Below the pieces are notes generated by a model. That model worked only from the letters and a program-made list of their open reading frames with translations, ran no database searches and had not been told where the DNA came from. DNA of 64,000 bases from assembly GCA_039182965.1 (NCBI GenBank), contig JBCDBW010000002.1, positions 22,094 through 86,093 on the forward strand. The letters run 5' to 3'. The first letter of the stretch is position 1. Every line of letters starts with the position of its first letter. The stretch is from JBCDBW01 sp039182965 (lineage in GTDB: Bacteria; Verrucomicrobiota; Verrucomicrobiia; Verrucomicrobiales; DEV007). Positions 50,160 through 57,881 of the stretch are shown piece by piece. The position numbers and the translations under genes were made by a program.

Positions 50160-50942
50160 CTAGAGGAGTTGGTGGAGGGTGGGGCCGATTTCGTTCTGAA
50201 TGATCACATCGGCAACGGTATCGAGAGGGGTCTCGGTGCGATTGATGATAATGAGTTTGGCGCCATTTTGCTTGGCGATGAGTGGGAAACCGGCGGCGGG
50301 GTGGACGACGAGAGATGATCCGACGGCGATGAGGAGATCGCAGTCCTGGCAGAGGGTGGTAGCGCGATCGATGTTGGCGGCATTGAGGGATTGGCCGAAG
50401 GAAATCGTGGCGGGTTTGAGAAGGCCGCCGCAGGATTGGCATTCGGGTGCGGGGTCACCGGCGGCGATGCGGTCACACGCTTCGTCCATGGATATCGTGG
50501 CGCTACAGGAGAGGCAAGATACCTCGACGGTAGTGCCGTGAAGCTCGATAACTTGATCTGCGGGAAGGCCGGCTTTTTGATGAAGGCCCTCGATGTTCTG
50601 GGTAATCATGGCGAGGAGTTTTTCGGAGTGATGGAGGTCGGCGAAGAATTGGTGACCGGCATTGGGGTTGGCGTCGCGCATTTCGGGCCACATTGAGGAT
50701 TTTTGGCGCCAATACTCGATGCGGTCAGCGCGGTTTGCGACGAATTGGTCGAAGTAGACAGTGCGGTTGTTTGCCCAGATGCCATCGGGGGAGCGGAAGT
50801 CGGGGATTCCGGATTCGGTGGAGATGCCGGCGCCACTGAAGCCGACGATTTTTGAAGCGCTAGCGACGAGTTCCCGGGCGCGCTTGATGATTGGCGTTGC
50901 TTCGGTCGACGGGCCGTTCGGGTGATCGGGAGAGTAGGGCAT
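50160..50942 (-). CDS. Sir2-family NAD-dependent protein deacylase
   Basis: A 260-residue sirtuin. The NAD-binding loop is GFSGAGISTESGIPDFRSPD (residues 34-53), followed by ITQNIEGLHQKAG (113-125) and the catalytic His H135 in ELHGT. The zinc module has four Cys: C143/C146 and C168/C171. FGQSLNA and AVGSSLVVHPAAGFPLIAKQ complete the Rossmann fold. It lacks the Tyr-x-x-Arg pair of desuccinylases as far as I can see, so deacetylase activity is the better guess. The enzyme removes acyl groups from lysine using NAD+. No acetyl-CoA synthetase gene is nearby. It is transcribed alone or with the preceding TIM-barrel gene (63 bases apart). Confidence 0.93.
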   Translation of the reverse strand: MPYSPDHPNGPSTEATPIIKRARELVASASKIVGFSGAGISTESGIPDFRSPDGIWANNRTVYFDQFVANRADRIEYWRQKSSMWPEMRDANPNAGHQFFADLHHSEKLLAMITQNIEGLHQKAGLPADQVIELHGTTVEVSCLSCSATISMDEACDRIAAGDPAPECQSCGGLLKPATISFGQSLNAANIDRATTLCQDCDLLIAVGSSLVVHPAAGFPLIAKQNGAKLIIINRTETPLDTVADVIIQNEIGPTLHQLL

Positions 50943-51005
50943 TGTGTGGGGGCAGTTGGAGGATTCACGCTCTAGTAGACCTGCGAGTGGCAGTGTCCTC
51001 GATGG

Positions 51006-51800
51006 TCATCCCGTCTTTCTTGGTGCGAGGTGTTTGGTCAGGAATCGTTGAGGGGCGCGGAAGCGGGACCAGTTTTCGAAAAATCGGGAATCGGCAGCAA
51101 GGTTTTCGGGTGTGCGAAGGCTGGTGCGAGCTTCAGAGACGATTGTCCGGGGGATGCCGTCGAGCTCAAGCAGGTTCAGCACCATGCGGGCGAGTTTGGG
51201 ATTCTTGTTAGTGAGCTGGTGTTCTTCCTGTCCGGGGATATATCCGGGAAGGTGGACGTGACGAACCTTGGAACCGTATTTCCAGAGGAACACCTTCATT
51301 TCGTGGCGCAACTCTGGGAAGGGGCAATCCTCGAGGCTGTATTTCCACAAGTGTTCGACATCGAGGGTGAGGTGATTGTGCGTTTCGGCCCAGCGATAGA
51401 ACGCTTCGTATCGAACCTTTCCGTTTTCGACGGCAAGACAAAGAGGCTTTTTCTTCTTATCAAGTTCGGCGTGATATTTTTGAAGCATGCCCGGGTGAAT
51501 AATCATGACGGAACATTGAAGGGAGCGGTAGAGCTTGATGATTTTTTTTATTTTTCTCGTGGCGATGGGTCCCTTGTTGGGGAAGTGCAGTGTGTAACGC
51601 ATGGGGAAGCGTTTGACTGCATCGACGGACGCGTTCCAGTCTCTGAGAGCGGCGGCGTTCAGGGATACTTCGGCGGCGCGGTATCCGGCATCCCATGCGG
51701 TTTCCATATTTGCCACGGTGGGATGTAGTTTTGTAGCGAAGGTCAGCATGTCACCATTGCGTGAAAGGAATGGTGTGCTGAGGGTGGTTGAGAGAAGCAT
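51006..51800 (-). CDS. TIM-barrel protein, xylose isomerase/endonuclease IV-like fold
   Basis: A 264-residue protein that resembles the AP-endonuclease 2/xylose isomerase-like superfamily but not a named family. The barrel strands are visible as AGYRAAEVSLNAAALRDW, MRYTLHFPNKGPIA, CSVMIIHPGMLQKYH, PLCLAVENGKVRYEAFYRWA, HNHLTLDVEHLWKY, KVRHVHLPGYIP and TIVSEART. His, Asp and Glu residues at strand ends (HFP, HPG, LAVEN, DVEH, HVHLPG, SEAR) match the metal-binding pattern of sugar isomerases and epimerases. There is no signal peptide. It starts 56 bases from a divergent MpaB-like gene. A role in sugar or 3-keto-sugar rearrangement is possible given the other genes, but this is inferred. Confidence 0.72.
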   Translation of the reverse strand: MLLSTTLSTPFLSRNGDMLTFATKLHPTVANMETAWDAGYRAAEVSLNAAALRDWNASVDAVKRFPMRYTLHFPNKGPIATRKIKKIIKLYRSLQCSVMIIHPGMLQKYHAELDKKKKPLCLAVENGKVRYEAFYRWAETHNHLTLDVEHLWKYSLEDCPFPELRHEMKVFLWKYGSKVRHVHLPGYIPGQEEHQLTNKNPKLARMVLNLLELDGIPRTIVSEARTSLRTPENLAADSRFFENWSRFRAPQRFLTKHLAPRKTG

Positions 51801-51856
51801 TTTGAGCTGAAGAGATCAAGCTTGAGTTCCGGTGAAAAGGATTTTGGTTTGGAACA

Positions 51857-52708
51857 ATGGAGGAGGGGAGTCTCAAAGGGAAGATTTGCCATGGAGGATT
51901 GGAGAGAGATGAGTTTCTTTTCAGGCCGGACTCGGAGATGTGGCGGGTGAACCGGGAACGGTGTGGTCTTATATACGGACCTGCAGCGGCGATTTTGCAG
52001 ATTGCGCATCCGCGGATTGCACAAGGGGTGTACGACCACAGTGATTTTCGCGGGGATACCTTGGGGCGATTGCAGAGGACCTTGCGGGGAACGAACGGGA
52101 TTGCGTTTGGGCGCATCTCGGAAGCGGAGGCGATGAAAGCGCGGCTATCGGCGGTTCATGGCGAGGTACGCGGTGAAGTTTTGGAGGGGGTTGAAGGGCG
52201 GCGAGGGTATTCGGCGTTTGAGCCGGAGTTGTTGGTGTGGGTGTTGGCGACTTTGGTGATCGCGGCGTTACGCGGATATGAATTGATATACGGGGAAGTG
52301 TCTTTGGATCGGAAGGAACGGTTTTACCGGGATATGTGTCGATTTGGGACGTATTTTGGAGTGAATGAAGCTGATTGTCCGGAGGGGTGGGGGAAATTTG
52401 AGACGTACTACGAAGAAATGATTGAGGGTGACCTGTTAGGTGGTCATGCCATATGCGCTGAATTAGCGGAAGTGATTGTTCACCCTCGGGATACGATGGG
52501 GACGCGTTTATTGGGACGTGGCATTGATTTTATGGCAATTGAGTTGTTGCCGGATCGGGTGCGAGAGCGACTGGGATTGCGATCGACGGCGTGGACGAGG
52601 GCACGGATGAGGGTGGCTCGCCTTGTGTTGCGGCGTGCATGGATTCATGTGCCGCGAAGATGGCGATTTTATCCCGAGTATCTGAGGGCGACTAGTCGTT
52701 CGACTTAG
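51857..52708 (+). CDS. MpaB/latex-clearing-like oxygenase (DUF2236)
   Basis: A 283-residue protein of the DUF2236 group (PF09995, MpaB/rubber oxygenase). It carries the diagnostic opening SEMWRVNRERCGLIYGPAAA, then LQIAHPRIAQGVYDHSDF, a RLQRTLRGTNGIAFG segment and a ARLSAVHGEVRGE turn with the conserved His. FEPELLVWVLATLVIAALRG is the next conserved helix, and the Tyr-rich YRDMCRFGTYFGVNEADC comes later. Heme-binding members oxidise polymers or dismantle terpenoid chains; most bacterial ones have no known substrate. The length is normal. It is divergent from the TIM-barrel gene and convergent with a small lipoprotein gene, 9 bases apart. Confidence 0.82.
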   Translation: MEEGSLKGKICHGGLERDEFLFRPDSEMWRVNRERCGLIYGPAAAILQIAHPRIAQGVYDHSDFRGDTLGRLQRTLRGTNGIAFGRISEAEAMKARLSAVHGEVRGEVLEGVEGRRGYSAFEPELLVWVLATLVIAALRGYELIYGEVSLDRKERFYRDMCRFGTYFGVNEADCPEGWGKFETYYEEMIEGDLLGGHAICAELAEVIVHPRDTMGTRLLGRGIDFMAIELLPDRVRERLGLRSTAWTRARMRVARLVLRRAWIHVPRRWRFYPEYLRATSRST

Positions 52709-52717
52709 GCCCATGAC

Positions 52718-52975
52718 CTAGTAGTGACAGGGGCGCTCGTAGCGTCGGTTGTAGTAGTGTTTTCCGCCGCGGTATTGGTCGCGATTGTTATCGGCAATGG
52801 CGTATCCGACGAGTCCGGCAGCGGCGATGCCGGCGACGGCGAGGGCGGGGTCCACCGTTTGGACGGGGCGTCCGTAGGCGTCGTAGGTAGTGGTGCAGCT
52901 GGTGGCAGTGAGGCCGACGAGGGCCAGGGCGACTGCGAGGATTTTAAGGGAAAAAGCGGATTTCAGTATTTTCAT
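52718..52975 (-). CDS. Small glycine-zipper lipoprotein
   Basis: An 85-residue protein with a signal peptide (KILAVALALVGLTATS) ending at Cys27, a probable lipid-attachment site, although the lipobox (ATSC) is weak. After CTTTYDAYGRPVQTVDP comes a glycine-zipper helix, LAVAGIAAAGLVGYAIADNN, then a Tyr/Arg/His-rich tail (YRGGKHYYNRRYERP). Such small lipoproteins usually sit in the outer membrane and are often stress-related (YmgG/OsmB-like). It ends 9 bases from the convergent MpaB-like gene. The specific role is unknown. Confidence 0.75.
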   Translation of the reverse strand: MKILKSAFSLKILAVALALVGLTATSCTTTYDAYGRPVQTVDPALAVAGIAAAGLVGYAIADNNRDQYRGGKHYYNRRYERPCHY

Positions 52976-53020
52976 GGTCCATTGGACGGGCTCCGCGGGA
53001 GAATATTCGGGGAATTTTTC

Positions 53021-53794
53021 TCATGACGTTTCGGCTTGCTGGAGCTCTTCCATGGCATGGAGGGTGCCGGCGACGGTTCCGAAGGTGGGGGCGATCATCC
53101 AGCCGACGATGGGGATGGCGAGGAGGAGGAAGTATCCGGCACCGAGGCCGGTCGCGAGGGCGCGATGGGATTTTGCGTAGGCGATGCTTTCGTCGACGGA
53201 GAACCCTTTGTATTCGAGTGGAAAATCGATGAGACCGAAGCCGACGAAGCGCGATTCGATGAGGAACACGAGGGTGGTGGTGAAGAGGGCGAGCGGAGGG
53301 ACGAAGAAACCGATGGCGAGCAGTGAGAGAGTGGCGGAGAGCTCGAGGAAGATGGAGCGGGTATTGATGTAGACGCTTCGCTTGAGGGCGGCTTTGAAGT
53401 CGAGTTTGATTTTGAATTGGGTTCCTTCGAGTCCCCGGACGGTGAGTTCGGAGAGTCTTGCGAGGAAAGGGGCGAGAACGATCAGGACGATACGTTTGTG
53501 AAGGAAAACGAACACGGCGAGCATGGCGAAAGCGCCGAGGATCCCGGCGATCCAGTTGATGGTTTCGTCGAGCCAGCGGACGGGAATGTCGACTGTTCGG
53601 TCGACGTATTGAGAGAGGGCAATGGCGGAGAGGATGACAATAGTGAGGATAGCGAGGCTCAGCAGGAAGCTGAGAGCGGCGGGGGCGAGAAGGTAGTGGC
53701 CGAGGCGGTAACGGCGGACTGTGCCGGGGACACGCAGGTAGGCGCGGAGCCCTGAGAGGATGCCGTGGACGTAATTTCTTTTTGAGGCGGGCAT
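53021..53794 (-). CDS. EI24/CysZ-like integral membrane protein
   Basis: A 257-residue polytopic membrane protein of the EI24/CysZ group (PF07264). It opens with RAYLRVPGTVRRYRLGHYLL, then the helix LLAPAALSFLLSLAILTIVILSAI in part, AGILGAFAMLAVFVFLHKR, a paired helix IFLELSATLSLLAIGFFVPP, LFTTTLVFLIESRFVGFGLI, the conserved loop DFPLEYKGFSVDESIAYAKS, and a final hairpin GAGYFLLLAIPIVGWMIAPT. CysZ takes up sulfate in enterobacteria, which would suit a sulfatase-rich organism. However, most family members outside that group have no tested function, so sulfate transport is only a suggestion. It is 45 bases upstream of the lipoprotein gene, same strand. Confidence 0.78.
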   Translation of the reverse strand: MPASKRNYVHGILSGLRAYLRVPGTVRRYRLGHYLLAPAALSFLLSLAILTIVILSAIALSQYVDRTVDIPVRWLDETINWIAGILGAFAMLAVFVFLHKRIVLIVLAPFLARLSELTVRGLEGTQFKIKLDFKAALKRSVYINTRSIFLELSATLSLLAIGFFVPPLALFTTTLVFLIESRFVGFGLIDFPLEYKGFSVDESIAYAKSHRALATGLGAGYFLLLAIPIVGWMIAPTFGTVAGTLHAMEELQQAETS

Positions 53795-53901
53795 GGGGAG
53801 CGGGGTCTTCTTTCGAAATTATCGGTCTTAGACGGAGTGAGGCAAGCGGGTGATGAGGAGTTGTTTCAGGTGAGGGTTGCGATTAGCGTTTCGAGGGGCG
53901 G

Positions 53902-54843
53902 ATGGATATGCTGAGAAGGAAGATGAGAGATACTGTTGTTGTCCTTTTGGCAATGGGATATTGCTTGGCTGGGACGGTGATGGCGCGGACTTGGACGTCC
54001 ACGGATGGGCGGACGATTGAGGCTGAATTTGTGAGTGCGACGGAGGAGGAAGTCACGATACGGCGTGAATCGGACGGGCGCACGTTCGCGATCAAGTTGG
54101 ATACGTTGTCCGAGGGTGATCGGAAGGAAGTGGCGGAGCGACTAGCGGCGGAGGGGCGTCCGGCGGCGATTGAGGCGGGGCCGTATTTGGAATTATTGGA
54201 TGAGGAGTGGGCTTCGTTTGTGTATGAGGATGAATTGCCGGTGCGGCTGTACGGTCCGAAGCGGACGAAGGCGACGGATTTGCTGCCGTTGGTGATCTAT
54301 TTGCATGGCGTGGGGCAGAAGGGGGAGGACAACGAGCGGCAGTTGGGCGGGGACGTGCGGAAGTTTGCGGACGAGGAGAACTTTGGGGAGCGGCCGTGTA
54401 TTGTTGTGGTGCCGCAGTGTGCGGAAGACAGTAATTGGAAGGGGGAATCGGGGCAGCAGTTGATCAAGTTGGTGAAGGAGATGTTGGAATTGGCGCCAGT
54501 GGACGCGTCCCGTGTTTATTTAACGGGGTATTCGATGGGTGGGTATGGGACGTGGGCATTGCTGGCTCAGGAGCCGGAATTATTTGCAGCGGGGATACCC
54601 GTGGCGGGCGGGGCGAATCCCAACCAGGCTGAGGCGTTGAAGGATATCCCGATCTGGGCCTTTCATGGCGCGAAGGATCCGACTGTCAAAGTGGAGCAAT
54701 CGCGTGGGATCGTAGAGGCCTTAAAGGCGATCGATGGAAAGATCAAGTATACGGAATATCCGGATAAGGATCATGGGATTTCCTGGGATGTATTTGGGGA
54801 TGGCGAGATGCATGAGTGGTTGTTTTTGCAGAAGCGTGAGTGA
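53902..54843 (+). CDS. SHD1 domain-alpha/beta hydrolase (esterase-like), copy 1
   Basis: A 313-residue exported protein with signal peptide DTVVVLLAMGYCLAGTVMA. Residues 30-80 are an SHD1-like domain (RTWTSTDGRTIEAEFVSATE, VTIRRESDGRTFAIKLDTLS), a small SH3-like module common in PVC bacteria. Residues about 95-313 are an alpha/beta hydrolase of the phospholipase/carboxylesterase or polyhydroxybutyrate depolymerase-like group. The nucleophile elbow is GYSMGGYGTW (Ser near 211), the Asp is in AFHGAKDPTVKVEQ, and the His is in DKDHGISWDVFG. LPLVIYLHGVGQKGEDNER is the oxyanion strand. A related gene starts 62 bases downstream, so the two form a tandem pair. A GAGGGG sequence precedes the ATG. It probably cleaves acyl or acetyl esters outside the cytoplasm. 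Confidence 0.85.
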   Translation: MDMLRRKMRDTVVVLLAMGYCLAGTVMARTWTSTDGRTIEAEFVSATEEEVTIRRESDGRTFAIKLDTLSEGDRKEVAERLAAEGRPAAIEAGPYLELLDEEWASFVYEDELPVRLYGPKRTKATDLLPLVIYLHGVGQKGEDNERQLGGDVRKFADEENFGERPCIVVVPQCAEDSNWKGESGQQLIKLVKEMLELAPVDASRVYLTGYSMGGYGTWALLAQEPELFAAGIPVAGGANPNQAEALKDIPIWAFHGAKDPTVKVEQSRGIVEALKAIDGKIKYTEYPDKDHGISWDVFGDGEMHEWLFLQKRE

Positions 54844-54905
54844 TGAGGGGGTCTTTGCGAGGGGACGGTCTGGGTTCTTGACGGGGTGAGTGGCGAGGGG
54901 GTTGA

Positions 54906-55844
54906 ATGAGAGTTATGAAGTTGCTTTGGACGACAGGGGTGCTGTGGGGAATTCTCTCTGGGGTGGTCATTGGGCAGGACATCAGGACGTGGACGTCGGA
55001 GGATGGGCGGACGATGGAGGGGGAATTGCGGGAGTTTACGGAGGAAGAGGTGCGGGTGATGCGACGGTCGGATCTGAATATCGTTACGATTCCGTTGGAG
55101 AAATTGAGTGAGGACGATCAAGCATATGTGCGGTCGTTATTGATTGGCGAAGCGCGGGCGGACGGGTTGAAGGAGGGACCGTATGCGGAAATGATCACGG
55201 GTGAGTTTGTGCGGAGTACCACGGAGGGCGGGATGCCGTTTCAGTTTTGGGGGTCACCGGACTTTAAGAAGGGGGAGGAGTATCCCTTGGTTCTGGCGTT
55301 GCATGGTGGTGGAACGCGAGGTGGTGATGAGGATTGGCCGCCGGGGACAGCGGCGACCATTTGGACGAAGGAAGAGTTGCAAGAAGAGCGGCCATGTTTT
55401 GTGGTGGCCCCACGGTGTCCGGAGGACAAGAGTTGGCGTGGGGAATATGGGGACAAGGCAGCGGCCTTGGTGCGGGCGTTGTCGGACGCGCTTCCGATTG
55501 ACCGAAATCGGATTTATGTGACGGGGAGTTCTTTGGGCGGGGGAGGGAGTTGGTATCAGATCAGTTCGCATCAAGATTTGTATGCGGGGACCGTGTTGAT
55601 GGCGAATGGTGGGCCCGTGCCGGATTTGGAAACGTTTAAGGATTTCCCCATCTGGCAATTCCATGGGGAGCTTGATGTGGACACTCCGGTTGACGGGGCG
55701 CGGAAGATGGCGGAGGCGATGGAGAAAGCGGGGGCCTCGAATTATGAATACACCGAGCTTAAGGGAGCGCCGCATTCCGTGGGCGGGCTGGTTTATCCTG
55801 ATGTGAAGGTTCAGGAGTGGTTGTTTTCCCAGTCGAGGGAGTAG
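54906..55844 (+). CDS. SHD1 domain-alpha/beta hydrolase (esterase-like), copy 2
   Basis: A 312-residue protein with the same design as the gene before it. The signal peptide is KLLWTTGVLWGILSGVVIGQ, followed by the SHD1-like part RTWTSEDGRTMEGELREFTE and then YPLVLALHGGGTRGGDEDWP. The catalytic residues can be placed in GSSLGGGGSWYQ (Ser), QFHGELDVDTPVDG (Asp) and LKGAPHSVGGLVYPD (His). The two copies share domain order and length but differ in most residues outside these motifs, so the duplication is old. A GAGGGGG sequence lies 4-5 bases before the ATG. It ends 6 bases from a convergent sulfatase gene. Esters on a polysaccharide (for example acetyl groups) are plausible substrates, by inference. 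Confidence 0.85.
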   Translation: MRVMKLLWTTGVLWGILSGVVIGQDIRTWTSEDGRTMEGELREFTEEEVRVMRRSDLNIVTIPLEKLSEDDQAYVRSLLIGEARADGLKEGPYAEMITGEFVRSTTEGGMPFQFWGSPDFKKGEEYPLVLALHGGGTRGGDEDWPPGTAATIWTKEELQEERPCFVVAPRCPEDKSWRGEYGDKAAALVRALSDALPIDRNRIYVTGSSLGGGGSWYQISSHQDLYAGTVLMANGGPVPDLETFKDFPIWQFHGELDVDTPVDGARKMAEAMEKAGASNYEYTELKGAPHSVGGLVYPDVKVQEWLFSQSRE

Positions 55845-55850
55845 GGGCGA

Positions 55851-57557
55851 CTATTTTTTCTTATCTCCCTTTCCGGCCAATTCCGCTTCCCGTGTGGCGA
55901 GGAAATCGTGGGAAATTTGTTTGGCTTTTTCGCGGTCGGCGGCGTCGTAGTCCCAGAATTCCTGGATAATGGCTTCGACTTCGGGGTAGTCTTCGCCGGT
56001 GTCACCGACGGCGGTGCGGAGTTCGGAGAGTTGTTCTTTGAGTTCTTTGATGACGCCTTCGTATTCGGGGTTATCGTATTGATTGACCGTTTCCTGGGGA
56101 TCGTTTTTGAGGTCGTATAGTTCCCATGCGGGCGGGGTGCGGTATTCGCCTTTGTAGTTTGCTCCGTAGTAGAAGATGAGCTTGTGGTCCTTGGTGCGGA
56201 TGCCGACGTGGCCGGGGTTATCGTGGTGGGCCATGTGCATCCAGTAGCGGTAGTAGGCGGCTTTTTTCCAGTCGTCGGGTTCTTCGGTTGTTTCACAGAT
56301 TTCCTTAAAGCTGCGGCCTTGAACGGAATCGGGAATATCGATGCCGGCGAAGTCGAGCATGGTGGGAGCAAAATCGACGTTCTCGACGATGGCATCGGTG
56401 CGGGAGCCGGCGGGGATGGACTCTGGGTAGCGAATGAGGAAGGGCATGCGCTGGGATTCCTCATACATCCAGCGTTTATCCTGGTAATCGTGTTCACCGA
56501 GCATGAAGCCTTGGTCGCCGGTGTAGATGATAATGGTATTATCCATGAGATCGTTTTCTTCGAGGTAAGCGAAGAGGCGGCCGAGATTATCGTCGATACC
56601 CTTGACGCAGCGGAGGAATTTCTTGAGGTAAACGTTGTAGGCCATCTTCTTGATTTCGTCGTCGAGGTAGTAACCGGGATCGAAGTTGGCGGGATATTCT
56701 TCGGGGAATTTTTTCGGGAGGTCTTTGGAATAGGAGCGGCGGGGGTTGCGGTCTCCGATGGAGGTGCCGATGTGGGGGATGAGTTCATCGTTATGGCCGC
56801 GGGTAGCGATGGAGCCGAACTTCGGGTCGTGGGAGTTCCAGAGGGTATCGGGTTCCGGGATATCGATATCTGCGAGGTAATCCTGGTATCGCTCCGCATT
56901 TTCGAAGTAGTCGTGCGGGGCTTTGTAGTGGTGCATGAGGAAGAAGGGTTTTGACTTATCGCGTTTGTTTTCCAACCAATCGAGGGTGATATCGGTGATG
57001 GCGTCGGTGGAGTGTTCGCCGTCTTTTTTGATGACATTCTTCGGCCACGGTTTGTCCCCTTGGACGCGGAAATCGGGGTTAAAGAATTTTCCTTGGCCGG
57101 GGAGGACGCAGTAGTAATTAAAGTCGGCGGGTTCCACTTTGAGATGCCATTTGCCGATCATGGCGGTGTCGTATCCGGCTTTGCCGAACTCGATGGCGAG
57201 CATTTGGTCGCCGGGTTCGACTTTACCGCCGAGGTCGTAGGCACCGTTGGTATGGGGGTATTGACCGGTGAGGACGCAGGCGCGTGAGGGGGCGCAGATG
57301 GAATTGGTGCAGAAGGCGTTTTCGAAGAGCATGCCTTCATTGGCGAGGCGATCGATATTGGGGGTGGGGGCGATTTCGGCGAGGCGACCGCCGTAGGCGC
57401 TGATGCCGTGGGCGGCGTGGTCGTCGGACATGATGTAGATGACGTTGGGCTGGTTGGCGGCGGATGAATAGACACGCCCTTCTTCGCCAAGGCTACGAAG
57501 GGTAAACATCGGCGCGGAGGCGCAGAGGATGAGGAAGAGGATGAAGTATTTTTTCAT
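55851..57557 (-). CDS. Secreted sulfatase, N-sulfoglucosamine/GlcNAc-6-sulfatase-like
   Basis: A 568-residue exported sulfatase. The motif is C88-A-P-S-R92 in SICAPSRACVLTGQYPHTNG. Others are VIYIMSDDHAAHGISAYGGR, MIGKWHLKVEPADFNYYC, IYTGDQGFMLGEHDYQDKRW and MPFLIRYPESIPAGSRTDAI, a set typical of the large family around GlcNAc-6-sulfatase. The signal peptide (KKYFILFLILCASAP) is followed by FTLRSLGEEGRVYSS, encoded by a hairpin-forming stretch at 57477-57502 that resembles an intergenic repeat of this genome and probably entered the gene at the mature N-terminus. A 20-residue Lys-rich C-terminus (LAGKGDKKK) is also present. It converges with the esterase gene. Confidence 0.9.
   Translation of the reverse strand: MKKYFILFLILCASAPMFTLRSLGEEGRVYSSAANQPNVIYIMSDDHAAHGISAYGGRLAEIAPTPNIDRLANEGMLFENAFCTNSICAPSRACVLTGQYPHTNGAYDLGGKVEPGDQMLAIEFGKAGYDTAMIGKWHLKVEPADFNYYCVLPGQGKFFNPDFRVQGDKPWPKNVIKKDGEHSTDAITDITLDWLENKRDKSKPFFLMHHYKAPHDYFENAERYQDYLADIDIPEPDTLWNSHDPKFGSIATRGHNDELIPHIGTSIGDRNPRRSYSKDLPKKFPEEYPANFDPGYYLDDEIKKMAYNVYLKKFLRCVKGIDDNLGRLFAYLEENDLMDNTIIIYTGDQGFMLGEHDYQDKRWMYEESQRMPFLIRYPESIPAGSRTDAIVENVDFAPTMLDFAGIDIPDSVQGRSFKEICETTEEPDDWKKAAYYRYWMHMAHHDNPGHVGIRTKDHKLIFYYGANYKGEYRTPPAWELYDLKNDPQETVNQYDNPEYEGVIKELKEQLSELRTAVGDTGEDYPEVEAIIQEFWDYDAADREKAKQISHDFLATREAELAGKGDKKK
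57477..57502. repeat. Repeat-like hairpin inside a sulfatase gene
   Basis: CCCTTCTTCGCC, AA, GGCTACGAAGGG: an imperfect inverted repeat pairing 10 of 12 bases. Its parts TCTTCGCCA and GCTACGAAGGG recur in the element at 44493-44534. I recall very similar short repeats from other Verrucomicrobiota genomes. It encodes residues just after the sulfatase signal peptide. Confidence 0.5.
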
Positions 57558-57881
57558 TTCGGTAGGCTTGTGAAATATGGCAGTGGAAAAGGTTGGGGGA
57601 GGTTGGGATCGAGCGCAACTTTCAGTGGTAGGAAACGCTCTTTCAAGGTGCCTGGTTTTTGGCAGGCGGACAAATTTTGTTGAGAATGGGACATTCTGCA
57701 GCCTATGGGAGGGATGGATAGGGTCGCTATTTCGGGGGGTTCTGCCTTTGCTGGCGGGCGGGAGGGGCTGAATTATGTCTAAAATTCCTAATCGAAGACG
57801 TTAACAGACCGAGGTAATGTTTCATATCGAACGTGCCGTGGGACTAAGCGGCAGGGTTCGGCGGTCTTTTCCCCAGAATTG
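57558..57881. promoter_or_regulatory. Divergent intergenic region with a 15-bp palindrome
   Basis: This 324-base gap separates the divergent sulfatase and 1264-residue protein genes. It contains the perfect palindrome AGAATG-GGA-CATTCT at 57683-57697, a candidate operator. A 64-codon plus-strand ORF here lacks support and is not called. No clear promoter hexamers could be fixed. Confidence 0.35.

Noticed and set aside
49790..50203. 137-codon ORF on the plus strand
   Set aside because: It lies in an intergenic region, is Arg/Gly-rich without recognisable features, and runs into the sirtuin gene on the other strand.
57577..57771. 64-codon ORF on the plus strand
   Set aside because: No Shine-Dalgarno, no conserved pattern, and it covers the likely promoter of the large secreted protein gene.
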